Positions 1 to 6,405 of a stretch of DNA of 8,374 bases are shown piece by piece. The notes under the pieces were generated by a model. It made no database searches, was not told where the DNA came from, and saw only the letters and a list, made by a program, of their open reading frames with translations. Position 1 is the stretch's first letter. Each line of letters opens with the position of its first letter. The stretch covers positions 1 to 8,374 of the forward strand of contig CAYNYF010000118.1 of the NCBI GenBank assembly GCA_964401385.1, in the 5' to 3' direction. This stretch comes from CAYNYF01 sp964401385 (GTDB taxonomy: Bacteria; Planctomycetota; Phycisphaerae; SM23-33). The position numbers were made by a program, and so were the translations under genes.

Positions 1-13
1 GGCGCGACCCGGC

Positions 14-1093
14 TCACGCGCCGATGGGGACGTCCCGCAGGATTCTCTCCGCCCTGTACGTGCCCCACCCGCTTGGCCGCAGCTCCACGTCCCAGACGAC
101 CTGGCCGGCGGCGGTGACCTCGACGTATCGCGTGGTGTCTCCCTGCGTGCGGGTTCCGAAGGTGACCAGGGTGTTGCCGTTGGGCAGGCGGTCGGCGTCG
201 GACCAGATGGGACAGAACAGGTCCGGCGCGTGCCGGTAGCTCCAGGCCGCCTCGGCCGTCATGGCCTTCTCGTCCAGGCGGAGTTCGAGGGCGCGGCTGA
301 ACTCGCCGCCGTGCTCGGCCGGGCGCCCGGTGCCGTTGTCAAAGAGCAGGATGTTGCCGTCGGGCTGAAGCTCGGGCGAGTGCTGATGGTAGAAATAGTC
401 CGCCGAGTCCATCCGGAAGTCGCCGCCGACTCCCAGCCGCCAGAGGATCTCGCCGGTGGCCCGGCTGACCTTGAGGAGCTGGTTCATGTTCCGGCAGGAG
501 ATGATGAGGCCGTCGTCTCTGGGGTCCGGCTCGATGGTGTTGGAGTGGCTGTAATCGCCCCTGTCCGATTCCGGCTCGTGGTGGTCGAACAGGTGCCAGT
601 TCCAGACCATGGCGTTGGTCGTGGGGTCCCACTCCACCACCTGGTCGCCCACGAGCGTCTTTCCGCCGAACTTGCCGAACGCGCGCCGGTCGTCGACGAG
701 GAACATGTACGTCCCGGCGGGCGTCTGGTGGATGTGGTGATGATTGATGACGGGGCACTCCCAGAGAAGCTCGCCCTGCCAGCTCACCAGTGCGGCGTGG
801 ACGCGGGCGGTGCCCTCGACGATGTTGGTTCCGCCGATGAGCACGCCGTGGGCGGTCGTGCGGACGTCGATGTCGCCGCGGAGGTCGGGGGCGTTGGCCG
901 TCTGGCCCCAGATCCGCCGATCGCTCCAGCGGCGGTGCGACCAGACGATCCGGCCGCGTGCGTCCAGCACGGCCGCGGTGACGGGCGCGCCGAGGCCGTG
1001 GTTGCAGAAGTTCACCAGCGTCAGCCCCGGCTGCATCTTCGCCTCGTCGCACACGTGGACCTTGATCTCGGGGAACATACCCTTGCCTGCCAT
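14..1093 (-). CDS. Arylsulfotransferase (ASST)-like beta-propeller protein
   Basis: The 359-residue protein resembles the arylsulfotransferase family, whose characterised periplasmic members transfer sulfate between phenolic compounds through a sulfo-histidine in a six-bladed propeller. Seen here: a His cluster HHHIHQ (118-123), DYSHSN (180-185), SCR (199-201), YHQHSPE with H238, then LLFDNG (249-254) and SRALEL (266-271). By family knowledge H183, R201 and H238 would match E. coli ASST H356, R374 and the sulfated H436; the H-to-R spacing of 18 residues is the same. Repeated W/G-rich strands such as 'GEILWRLG' and 'GQVVWDVEL' fit propeller blades. Start: three ATGs in a row lie at 1099, 1096 and 1093. 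A GGGAGG Shine-Dalgarno directly abuts the first, so 1093 has the best spacing (6 nt). No signal peptide is visible and the protein is shorter than classical ASST (about 570-600 aa), so a cytoplasmic location and an unknown acceptor are inferred. The gene is divergent from the CN hydrolase. Confidence 0.85.
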   Translation of the reverse strand: MAGKGMFPEIKVHVCDEAKMQPGLTLVNFCNHGLGAPVTAAVLDARGRIVWSHRRWSDRRIWGQTANAPDLRGDIDVRTTAHGVLIGGTNIVEGTARVHAALVSWQGELLWECPVINHHHIHQTPAGTYMFLVDDRRAFGKFGGKTLVGDQVVEWDPTTNAMVWNWHLFDHHEPESDRGDYSHSNTIEPDPRDDGLIISCRNMNQLLKVSRATGEILWRLGVGGDFRMDSADYFYHQHSPELQPDGNILLFDNGTGRPAEHGGEFSRALELRLDEKAMTAEAAWSYRHAPDLFCPIWSDADRLPNGNTLVTFGTRTQGDTTRYVEVTAAGQVVWDVELRPSGWGTYRAERILRDVPIGA

Positions 1094-1099
1094 CATCAT

Positions 1100-1105
1100 C
1101 CTCCC
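1100..1105 (-). promoter_or_regulatory. Ribosome binding site of the ASST-like gene
   Basis: GGGAGG on the minus strand lies immediately before three consecutive ATG codons. Spacing is 0, 3 and 6 nt to the first, second and third ATG, so the third (1093) is the favoured start. Confidence 0.65.
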
Positions 1106-1122
1106 ATCGCGTGTGCGTGCCT

Positions 1123-1149
1123 CTTATATGGTTTCCGGAACAGACGCAA
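1123..1149 (-). promoter_or_regulatory. Candidate sigma70-type promoter of the ASST-like gene
   Basis: On the minus strand a -10 like TATAAG (1128-1123, 5 of 6 to consensus) is preceded by a -35 like TTGCGT (1149-1144, 3 of 6). The spacer is 15 nt, which is short. The predicted start near 1116 would give a leader of about 20 nt ending in the GGGAGG site. The assignment rests on motif similarity only. Confidence 0.35.
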
Positions 1150-1170
1150 GCGCCTTTCCGCCGGGAGTGG

Positions 1171-1190
1171 GGCGGGGCTACGGCCCCGCC
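1171..1190. repeat. Perfect 8-bp inverted repeat with TACG tetraloop
   Basis: GGCGGGGC (1171-1178) and GCCCCGCC (1183-1190) are exact reverse complements around the loop TACG. As RNA read on the plus strand this is a C(UACG)G tetraloop of the very stable UNCG class. There is no T-run after it. It sits between two divergent genes, where a simple terminator is not expected, so it may be a palindromic repeat unit or a transcript-boundary structure. Confidence 0.7.
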
Positions 1191-1196
1191 AGATCG

Positions 1197-1222
1197 GTAG
1201 GGCGCGCAGCTCCGCTGCGTGC
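1197..1222 (+). repeat. GTAG-headed imperfect palindrome (REP-like)
   Basis: GTAG (1197-1200) is followed after one base by an inverted repeat, 1202-1210 against 1214-1222. It includes CGCAGC / GCTGCG around a TCC loop, and one pair is G-T. A GTAG tetranucleotide 5' of an imperfect hairpin is the layout of bacterial REP sequences handled by RAYT (TnpA-REP) transposases. This is one copy in the window, so calling it a REP is inference; it could be a chance GC-rich hairpin. Confidence 0.35.
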
Positions 1223-1241
1223 GGGATGGCGGGCGATGAGG

Positions 1242-1269
1242 CTGGCCAGGGCGCGGCGGAAGGTGTAAT
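1242..1269 (+). promoter_or_regulatory. Weak candidate promoter of the CN hydrolase gene
   Basis: TGTAAT (1264-1269, 5 of 6 to TATAAT) follows GG, resembling the GGGTATAAT elements at 5251 and 7152. Only a poor -35 (CTGGCC, 1242-1247, 16-nt spacer) is present. A start near 1276 would give a leader of about 65 nt. Confidence 0.25.
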
Positions 1270-1341
1270 CTCGGCCGGGCGTCAAACGCCGTCCGGGCGG
1301 GCGGCGTCGACTCCACGCGATCAGACGGGAGGTGTGCGGAC

Positions 1342-2400
1342 ATGCCGAAAGGGAAAGATTTTCTCATCGGGGCGGTCCAAATGGCCGGGAAGCCGCTGCC
1401 GCCGGCGGCCAATCCCGGCGCGAAGGAGTTCGACCTGGACGCCCTCGACGCCCGCGTCCGGGCAAGGACGGCCAGGGCGCTGGCGCTGTTCGAGCGGGCG
1501 GGCAGGATGGGGCTGGACCTGGTCCTCGGCGGGGAAGACATGCAGCACGTCGCCCACGTGATCCCGCTGGCGGGCCGGCCGAGCCTGCTGCGGCGCTACA
1601 GCCAGACCATTCCCGGCCCGCTCACCGAGGAGATCTCGGCCGTCGCCCGCCGCCACAACATGCACGTCGCCGCGTGCTTCTTCGAGCGGGCGGGCGGGCG
1701 CTACTACAACACGGCCGTTCTGGTCGACGCGGGCGGCAGGCTTCTCGGCAAATATCGCAAGGTGCACCTGCCGCCGCAGGAGGCGTGCGTGCTGACGCCG
1801 GGCAGGCAGATGGCGGTTTTCCCCACGCGGCTGGGCAAGGTCGGCTTCATGATCTGCTACGACATCATGTTCCCCGAGACGGCGAGGTGCCTGGCGCTGA
1901 ACGGGGCGGACCTGCTGTGCCACCCCACGGCCGGCTACGGCTGGACCGAGCGGATCGGCGACATCCAGGCCCGGGCGCGGGCGGTCGACAACGACGTGCA
2001 CGTGGTGATTGCCTGCTCGCGGCGGAGCCAGGTGATCGATACCTGGGGCGACGTGCTGGCCGACGCCGGCTCGCGGGCGGACTTCATCGTCAAGGCCAGG
2101 ACCGACCCGCGCCGGCACAAGACTTTCCCGCCGGGGCATTTCCACAGTGAGATGAGCGGGCTGGAGCGCATCCGCGACGAGCTGGCGCGGGAGCGGGTGC
2201 CGTCGGCGTATGGCGTGCTCACCCGGCCGGCGCCGGCGGTGCTCTCGGCCGCGAGGGCCCCGCGGCGGATCTACACGAAGGCCCGGAAGGCATTCATCCG
2301 CCGGCTGCTGGCAACGGAGCTGGAGGCCCTGGCCGCCGGCATGCCCGGCAAGTGCCACTGGACGGCCAGAAAGCCCGCCGCCAGGCGGAAGGCCAAATAG
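1342..2400 (+). CDS. Carbon-nitrogen hydrolase (nitrilase superfamily)
   Basis: This 352-residue enzyme belongs to the nitrilase/amidase superfamily, which hydrolyses amide or nitrile C-N bonds through a Glu-Lys-Cys triad. The triad is visible: E65 in LVLGGED, K140 in GKYRKVHLP and C172 in GFMICYDIMFPE. A second conserved Glu (E147) lies just after the KVHLP segment. Further family marks are the N-terminal strand FLIGAVQM (7-14) and the segment QARARAVDNDVHVVIACS (209-226), which matches the family's 'RARAxEN' region. The fold ends near residue 255. A C-terminal extension with a very basic tail (about 285-352) makes the protein longer than the usual 260-300 residues. The ATG at 1342 has GGGAGG at 1327-1332, a 9-nt spacing. 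There is no signal peptide, so it is expected in the cytoplasm. The substrate cannot be told from sequence; candidates are carbamoylated amines, omega-amides or other small amides. It stands alone, divergent from the ASST-like gene. Confidence 0.94.
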   Translation: MPKGKDFLIGAVQMAGKPLPPAANPGAKEFDLDALDARVRARTARALALFERAGRMGLDLVLGGEDMQHVAHVIPLAGRPSLLRRYSQTIPGPLTEEISAVARRHNMHVAACFFERAGGRYYNTAVLVDAGGRLLGKYRKVHLPPQEACVLTPGRQMAVFPTRLGKVGFMICYDIMFPETARCLALNGADLLCHPTAGYGWTERIGDIQARARAVDNDVHVVIACSRRSQVIDTWGDVLADAGSRADFIVKARTDPRRHKTFPPGHFHSEMSGLERIRDELARERVPSAYGVLTRPAPAVLSAARAPRRIYTKARKAFIRRLLATELEALAAGMPGKCHWTARKPAARRKAK

Positions 2401-2439
2401 GCCGCGCCCGGCCGCCGCCCGCGGCGCCCGCTGCATGGG

Positions 2440-2467
2440 GCCACACCCATCCGGGATGGCCTCTGGC
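2440..2467 (+). other. Hairpin downstream of the CN hydrolase gene
   Basis: GCCA (2440-2443) pairs with TGGC (2464-2467), and inside it CCATC (2447-2451) pairs with GATGG (2455-2459) around a CGG loop. A small internal loop separates the two stems. It lies 40 bases after the stop at 2400. There is no T-run, so a factor-independent terminator is not supported. It may be a 3' end stabiliser or chance. Confidence 0.25.
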
Positions 2468-2490
2468 ACCCACAGGCGAGGGATCGCCCT

Positions 2491-2518
2491 TTGCGATTTC
2501 GGCAAGTGGCGGTAGACT
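2491..2518 (+). promoter_or_regulatory. Candidate promoter of the PEP-CTERM protein gene
   Basis: TTGCGA (2491-2496, 4 of 6 to the -35 consensus) and TAGACT (2513-2518, 4 of 6 to the -10) are separated by 16 nt. A start near 2525 would give a leader of about 100 nt. The call rests on weak motif matches in an otherwise empty 228-base gap (2401-2628). Confidence 0.3.
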
Positions 2519-2628
2519 AATGCTTGCTGCTGGAGCGTCCATGCGTTGGGGCAAGGGGTTTCTGTGCGGGGCCTCCGCCCGACCGTTCCCAACAGAGATA
2601 GCAGTGTCAATGAAAGAGGAGAACCGCG

Positions 2629-5142
2629 ATGAAATGGGTGCCCGCGAGGTGGATTCTCTCCGCTGTCCTTGCCGCGGTCTCCGCGCCCGCCATTGCCGCG
2701 GATACGTACTGGCAGCACGACCCGGCCACGCCGGGCGACTGGTTCGATCCGGCCAACTGGACCAACGGTTTACCCGGAACCGGCCATATCAATAACGGTG
2801 GGATGGCGGAGTTCGACGGAGGCCACGCCGGCGCGCATGTGCTGTACCTGGGGTCGCTGGACGGCACCTCCGGGGCGCTGGATATCCGGACGGACGCCAG
2901 CTATCACTGCACGTCCGCAATGATCGGCCACGGTGTCGGCTCCGGCGGCGTGGTGACGGTGGACCGGTCCACGTGGACGGCCATAAACTGGACGGCCGTC
3001 GGCGTTGGCGGAACGGGCGAGCTGACGCTCCGGAACGGCAGCAGCGGCTCGACCCGTACTACCTTTATCGGCTGGAACGAAGGCAGCAGCGGGGTGCTGA
3101 CGATCGACGGGCCTGGATCGAGCTGGCAGAGCGAGGAAGAGCCGCTGGTAGGCATGTCCGGCAGCGGCACGTTCAACATCCTCAACGGCGCACATGCCCT
3201 CAACGGCGAGTGCTACCTGGGCAGGTACACCGGCTCCGACGGGGCGGCGACGGTGGACGGCGCCGACTCGACGTGGACGAACACCGAGAGACTGCGCATC
3301 GGATATGAAGGTCGCGGGGCCCTGCAGGTGCGCAACGGCGGGAGAGTTTCCAGTACGGCCGGGCTCCTGGCCGTGCAGGAGCTTTCCGAGAGCGCCGTGA
3401 CGGTGGACGGGCCGGGCTCGGAGTGGGAGATGGTCGGCTCTCTCACCGTCGGCAACGGGGGGCAGGGCAGCGCGCAGATCAGCAACGGCGGTGCGATTAT
3501 CTGCCACGGGTCTAATTCGTCCGTCGCCCACGATCGGGGCAGCCAGGGGTCGGTGACCGTTGACGGGGTTGGCTCGATGTGGACGACCGACAGCCTGACG
3601 ATCGGCCGCGACGGCACGGCCACGCTGGAGATCCTCCGCGGGGGCAGCGTCTCCTCCACGACCTGCAGGATCGCCTCTTGCACTGGCTCCCAAGGGAGCG
3701 TGCTGGTGGATGGGGCCGGCTCGGCCTGGAACGTCGATCAGTGGCTGTGGGTCGGATACTACAACACAGCCTCACTGAGCATCCGGGATGGCGGCCTCGT
3801 TTCCTGCACGAGCGGCCGCATCAAGGGCAGGCGGGGGGGAACGAACACGGTGACGGTACAGGGCGCCGGCTCCAGGTGGAGCACCCAGGAGCTGGTCATC
3901 ACGAACGGCACGCTGGAGATCCTCGACGGGGGCAGCGTCTCCTCCGCGCGCTGTGTGACCGCCCAGGACCCGGATTCCCACGCGACCGTGGTCGTGGACG
4001 GGCCCGGTTCGACATGGACCACCGGGAACCTCGGGGTTGGCGGGGAGGGCACGGCGGCGGTGCGGATCCGCAACGGCGCGAGCGTTTCGAGCGCGGCGGT
4101 CGGCCTCAACAGTCCGCGGGGTCACGCGGCCACGGTAACCGTCGAGGGGTCCGACTCAACCTGGACCTGCGATGGGTACCTGCGCGTGGCCGGCTGCGGG
4201 ACGTTCCGGATCAGTGATGGCGCCAGCGTCTCCAGCACGAGCGGACATGTCTACGCGTACACGTACGGCGGAGGCGCAGCCACCGTCGAGGGAGCGGGCT
4301 CGAGCTGGTCCATCGCCACGGACCTGGAAATCGGGGGGGACGAGGTGGGCCAGAACGGGCCTTCCTCGCTGACGGTCCGGCAAGGCGCCTCGGTTACTGT
4401 GGGCAACGAGCTGAAGGTTTGGCCGCCCGCGAGCGTCCTGCTCGAGGATGGAACGATCACGGCTGGGACGGTGGTGCTGGAGGGCGTTCTCGAAGGCCAG
4501 GGCAGCACTCAGGGAGACTTGACCAATGCCGGCGAGCTTTCCCCGGGGAGCTCGCCGGGAACGCTCGTGATCGAAGGCCACTACACTCAGACGGCCGATG
4601 GACTCCTCCGTGTGGAGGTCGGCGGCACGGGCGGCGGGCAATTCGACGTGGTCACGGTCGCCGGCGGCGCGACGCTTGGGGGTGCGTTGGAGGTCTCTAT
4701 GCTCGAGGGGTTCGTCCCCAGCGCCGGCGATCGTTTCCCCTTCATGACCGTCGACTCCCTCAGCGGGCAGTTCGCCGGCGTGAGCGGCTGGTGTTTGGGG
4801 GGAGGGCTGTACTTGGAGTTGGCGTACGCCACGGAGAGCCTGACACTGGTTGCCCGGCAGGCGGTTCCGGGCGACGCCAACTGCGACGGTTCGGTCGACG
4901 GCGGCGATTACACCGTCTGGGCCGATCATTACATAATGAGCGGCTTGAGCTGGTGCCAGGGGGATTTCAACGGGGACCGATGCGTCGACGGGGCCGACTT
5001 CACCCTCTGGGCCGACAACTACGGCTCGACGGGGCTCGCCGCAGGCGGCTGCGTCACTGCGGCCGCGGCCGTTCCCGAGCCCTGCTCGACGGGTCTGCTG
5101 CTCTTGGCTTTCTGTGGGCTGATGAGGAAGCGCCGCCGGTAG
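2629..5142 (+). CDS. Exported PEP-CTERM protein with T5SS/PEP-CTERM repeats and dockerin-like loops
   Basis: The 837-residue exported protein has several parts. Residues 1-23 form a signal peptide (basic start, hydrophobic core, AIA before cleavage). Residues 24-105 carry a 'PANWTNGLPG' segment common in planctomycete surface proteins. Residues 106 to about 597 hold ten units of about 49 residues with the core VTVDGxGSxW, then a 'LxxGxxGxAxLxIxxGGxVSS' segment, matching the T5SS/PEP-CTERM-associated repeat. Residues 610-740 resemble autotransporter-passenger sequence (LSPGSSPGTLVIEGHYTQ). Residues 748-799 hold two EF-hand-like loops, GDANCDGSVDGGD and GDFNGDRCVDGAD, each followed by an aromatic-rich 'WADxY' helix like a dockerin. 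The end is VPEP (815-818), a short hydrophobic stretch and RKRRR, the exosortase sorting tag. GAGGAG at 2616-2621 lies 7 nt before the ATG. A surface or matrix role is inferred; no catalytic motif is seen. No exosortase or cohesin gene lies in the window. Confidence 0.93.
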   Translation: MKWVPARWILSAVLAAVSAPAIAADTYWQHDPATPGDWFDPANWTNGLPGTGHINNGGMAEFDGGHAGAHVLYLGSLDGTSGALDIRTDASYHCTSAMIGHGVGSGGVVTVDRSTWTAINWTAVGVGGTGELTLRNGSSGSTRTTFIGWNEGSSGVLTIDGPGSSWQSEEEPLVGMSGSGTFNILNGAHALNGECYLGRYTGSDGAATVDGADSTWTNTERLRIGYEGRGALQVRNGGRVSSTAGLLAVQELSESAVTVDGPGSEWEMVGSLTVGNGGQGSAQISNGGAIICHGSNSSVAHDRGSQGSVTVDGVGSMWTTDSLTIGRDGTATLEILRGGSVSSTTCRIASCTGSQGSVLVDGAGSAWNVDQWLWVGYYNTASLSIRDGGLVSCTSGRIKGRRGGTNTVTVQGAGSRWSTQELVITNGTLEILDGGSVSSARCVTAQDPDSHATVVVDGPGSTWTTGNLGVGGEGTAAVRIRNGASVSSAAVGLNSPRGHAATVTVEGSDSTWTCDGYLRVAGCGTFRISDGASVSSTSGHVYAYTYGGGAATVEGAGSSWSIATDLEIGGDEVGQNGPSSLTVRQGASVTVGNELKVWPPASVLLEDGTITAGTVVLEGVLEGQGSTQGDLTNAGELSPGSSPGTLVIEGHYTQTADGLLRVEVGGTGGGQFDVVTVAGGATLGGALEVSMLEGFVPSAGDRFPFMTVDSLSGQFAGVSGWCLGGGLYLELAYATESLTLVARQAVPGDANCDGSVDGGDYTVWADHYIMSGLSWCQGDFNGDRCVDGADFTLWADNYGSTGLAAGGCVTAAAAVPEPCSTGLLLLAFCGLMRKRRR
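2944..4419 (+). repeat. Ten tandem coding repeats of about 49 codons (T5SS/PEP-CTERM type)
   Basis: Units begin at protein residues 106, 155, 205, 255, 307, 356, 406, 452, 501 and 550 of the 2629-5142 gene. Each starts with a V-T-V-D/E-G-x-G/D-S-x-W core and carries an N/D-G-G/A-S-V-S-S core about 30 residues later. Most units have diverged at DNA level. Units 5 and 7 share a 37-base stretch (3621-3657 and 3909-3945) that differs at only two positions. Unit 7 is slightly short and unit 10 is degenerate where it passes into the passenger-like region. Confidence 0.88.
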
Positions 5143-5156
5143 CAGGCCCAATCCTG

Positions 5157-5246
5157 TCGCCGGCTGCCGGGCTCGGCGAAGACCTGTCGCTGCGATTCCC
5201 GGATGCAATGAAATTGCCCCCCCGGCCGTGGTTGCATGTGCCGGGG
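5157..5246 (+). terminator. Cluster of 3' hairpins after the PEP-CTERM gene
   Basis: Three inverted repeats lie in the 100 bases after the stop at 5142. TCGCCG (5157-5162) pairs with CGGCGA (5174-5179). GCAAT (5205-5209) pairs with ATTGC (5213-5217) around GAA. CCCCGGC (5220-5226) pairs with GCCGGGG (5240-5246). None is followed by a T-run, so this is at best a non-canonical or factor-dependent end. The last stem overlaps the -35 region of the next promoter. Confidence 0.3.
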
Positions 5247-5259
5247 CGGCGGGTATAAT
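5232..5259 (+). promoter_or_regulatory. Promoter of the bamD-like/lptE-like operon
   Basis: A perfect -10 TATAAT (5254-5259), preceded by GGG, follows a partial -35 TTGCAT (5232-5237) at 16 nt. A start near 5266 would give a leader of about 120 nt. It also excludes the upstream in-frame ATG at 5236 as the start of the next gene, because that codon would not be transcribed from here. Confidence 0.55.
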
Positions 5260-5276
5260 TCCCGGCGTTGGCGGGC

Positions 5277-5295
5277 CCCGGCGGGCGCCGCCGGG
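5277..5295 (+). other. Strong hairpin in the operon leader
   Basis: CCCGGCGG (5277-5284) and CCGCCGGG (5288-5295) are exact reverse complements with a GCG loop. This puts an all-GC 8-bp stem about 10 nt after the predicted transcription start and about 90 nt before the start codon. It could stabilise the 5' end of the mRNA or act in a leader control element. No ligand-binding fold or leader peptide is recognisable. Confidence 0.5.
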
Positions 5296-5385
5296 ACGGT
5301 CTGGAAACGGGCGGCGTTTCGCGCGGGATCTCATGCGGGAGCCGGGCGGGAAGCCGCGGCCGGCAAACTGATTGGATCTTGTCCG

Positions 5386-6405
5386 ATGAGATACTTGGTT
5401 ACCCTCGTGTTGTCGTCGGGACTGATGGCGTCCCTGGTCGCCGGCCAGGAGGCCGAACTCATCTGGCGGGAGGGCAAGTGGGTTCGCCAGGCCCCCCCCG
5501 CCAAGGGCACGCCGGCCGGCGAGCTGTCGATCATTCGCGGCGACGTGGACGGCGGGCACTACCGCCCGGCCGTGGGGCACGCCAAGAAGTTCCTCAAGCG
5601 CTACCCGAGCAGCCCCTTGCGGGAGGAGGTCCTGCTGCTGGCCGGCGACGCCGAGCTGCACCGCGGGCGGTACTGGCAGGCGTACAAGTGGTACGACAAG
5701 GTGCTGGACATCCCCGGCGCCGCCAACGAGGACCGCGCCCTGGAGCGGCAGATGGAGGTCGCCCAGGCGTTCCTTTCCGGCAAGAAGCGCCGCCTGTGGG
5801 GGTTCATGCCCCTGCCGGCGGAGGACTCGGGAATCGAGATTCTCACCAAGGTCGCCCAGCACGCCCCGGCCGCGGCGCGGGCGGAGATGGCGCTGCTGGC
5901 GATCGGCGACTATTACTTCCAGAAGGGCCGCTACGACGACGCGGGCGCCAGCTACGAAGGCTTCATCCAGCAGTATCCCAACTCGCCGCGGACGGTGTAC
6001 GCCGAGCTGCATTTGGCCGAGTCGCTGTGGCGTTCGTATCGCGGCCCGTGGTGGGACGAGGCCGCGCTGATCGAGGCCGAGCAGCGATACCGGGCCTTCG
6101 TCGCCGCCCGGCCGGCCGCCGCCCGCCGGGCAAACGTGGAAGAGATCCTCAAGGAGATTCACTCCGCCCGAGCGCGGAAGCAGTACGAGGTGGGGCAGTT
6201 CTACGTGCGCACGGACAAGCCGGACGGGGCGGGCTATTACTTCCGGATGGTGATCGAGGACTACGCCGACACGCCCTGGGCCGCCCGCGCCCGCAGCGAG
6301 CTAGCGAGGCTGCCCCAGGCGCCGGGGCGGGAGGAGTCGCCGCAGGCCACCGGCGGCGCCGGTGCAGCGCAGGCCTCGCGGGCCAAGAAGGAATCGGGAA
6401 AATGA
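5386..6405 (+). CDS. BamD-like TPR outer-membrane assembly protein
   Basis: The 339-residue exported TPR protein resembles BamD/YfiO, the TPR subunit of the BAM complex that folds beta-barrel proteins into the outer membrane. Residues 1-20 are a signal peptide with probable cleavage after VAG, before QEAE. TPR-like helix pairs lie around 47-75 (HAKKFLKRYPSSP), 82-108 (GRYWQAYKWYDKVL), 164-197 (KGRYDDAGASYEGFIQQYP), 203-240 and 257-294 (GQFYVRTDKPDGAGYYFRM). The last matches the typical 'FYxxxxxxxAAxxRFxxVI' signature of BamD. The tail from 311 is Gly/Ala-rich. Unlike classical BamD there is no lipobox cysteine after the signal peptide, so membrane anchoring is unclear. The ATG at 5386 was chosen because it begins the signal peptide; its Shine-Dalgarno is weak, and a longer in-frame reading from 5236 begins upstream of the predicted transcript. 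The stop overlaps the start of the LptE-like gene (ATGA), indicating an operon. A general TPR protein of other function remains possible. Confidence 0.85.
   Translation: MRYLVTLVLSSGLMASLVAGQEAELIWREGKWVRQAPPAKGTPAGELSIIRGDVDGGHYRPAVGHAKKFLKRYPSSPLREEVLLLAGDAELHRGRYWQAYKWYDKVLDIPGAANEDRALERQMEVAQAFLSGKKRRLWGFMPLPAEDSGIEILTKVAQHAPAAARAEMALLAIGDYYFQKGRYDDAGASYEGFIQQYPNSPRTVYAELHLAESLWRSYRGPWWDEAALIEAEQRYRAFVAARPAAARRANVEEILKEIHSARARKQYEVGQFYVRTDKPDGAGYYFRMVIEDYADTPWAARARSELARLPQAPGREESPQATGGAGAAQASRAKKESGK

Noticed and set aside
230..1561. 443-codon plus-strand open frame
   Set aside because: It runs antisense to the ASST-like gene and then out of frame into the CN hydrolase. It has no coherent domain.
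1321..2718. 465-codon open frame on the minus strand
   Set aside because: It is antisense to the CN hydrolase, which has an intact catalytic triad. The frame also crosses the promoter and start of the PEP-CTERM gene.
2610..2795. Short frame starting at the ATG at 2610
   Set aside because: The better start is at 2629, with GAGGAG 7 nt upstream and a signal peptide. The 2610 frame has no Shine-Dalgarno and no recognisable product.
2944..4419. Repeat block considered as a CRISPR or satellite array
   Set aside because: The periodicity is about 147 bases, codon-phased and diverged at DNA level. It encodes a clear protein repeat within one open gene.
5236..5385. In-frame 50-codon extension of the BamD-like gene
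   Set aside because: It would start upstream of the TATAAT at 5254, put non-signal sequence before an obvious signal peptide, and cross a GC hairpin. It is taken as untranslated leader.
4156..6162. 668-codon open frame on the minus strand
   Set aside because: It lies antisense to three regions whose plus-strand proteins have recognisable domains. Its translation is Arg/Gly/Pro/Ala-rich without a family motif. Long antisense frames are expected in high-GC DNA.
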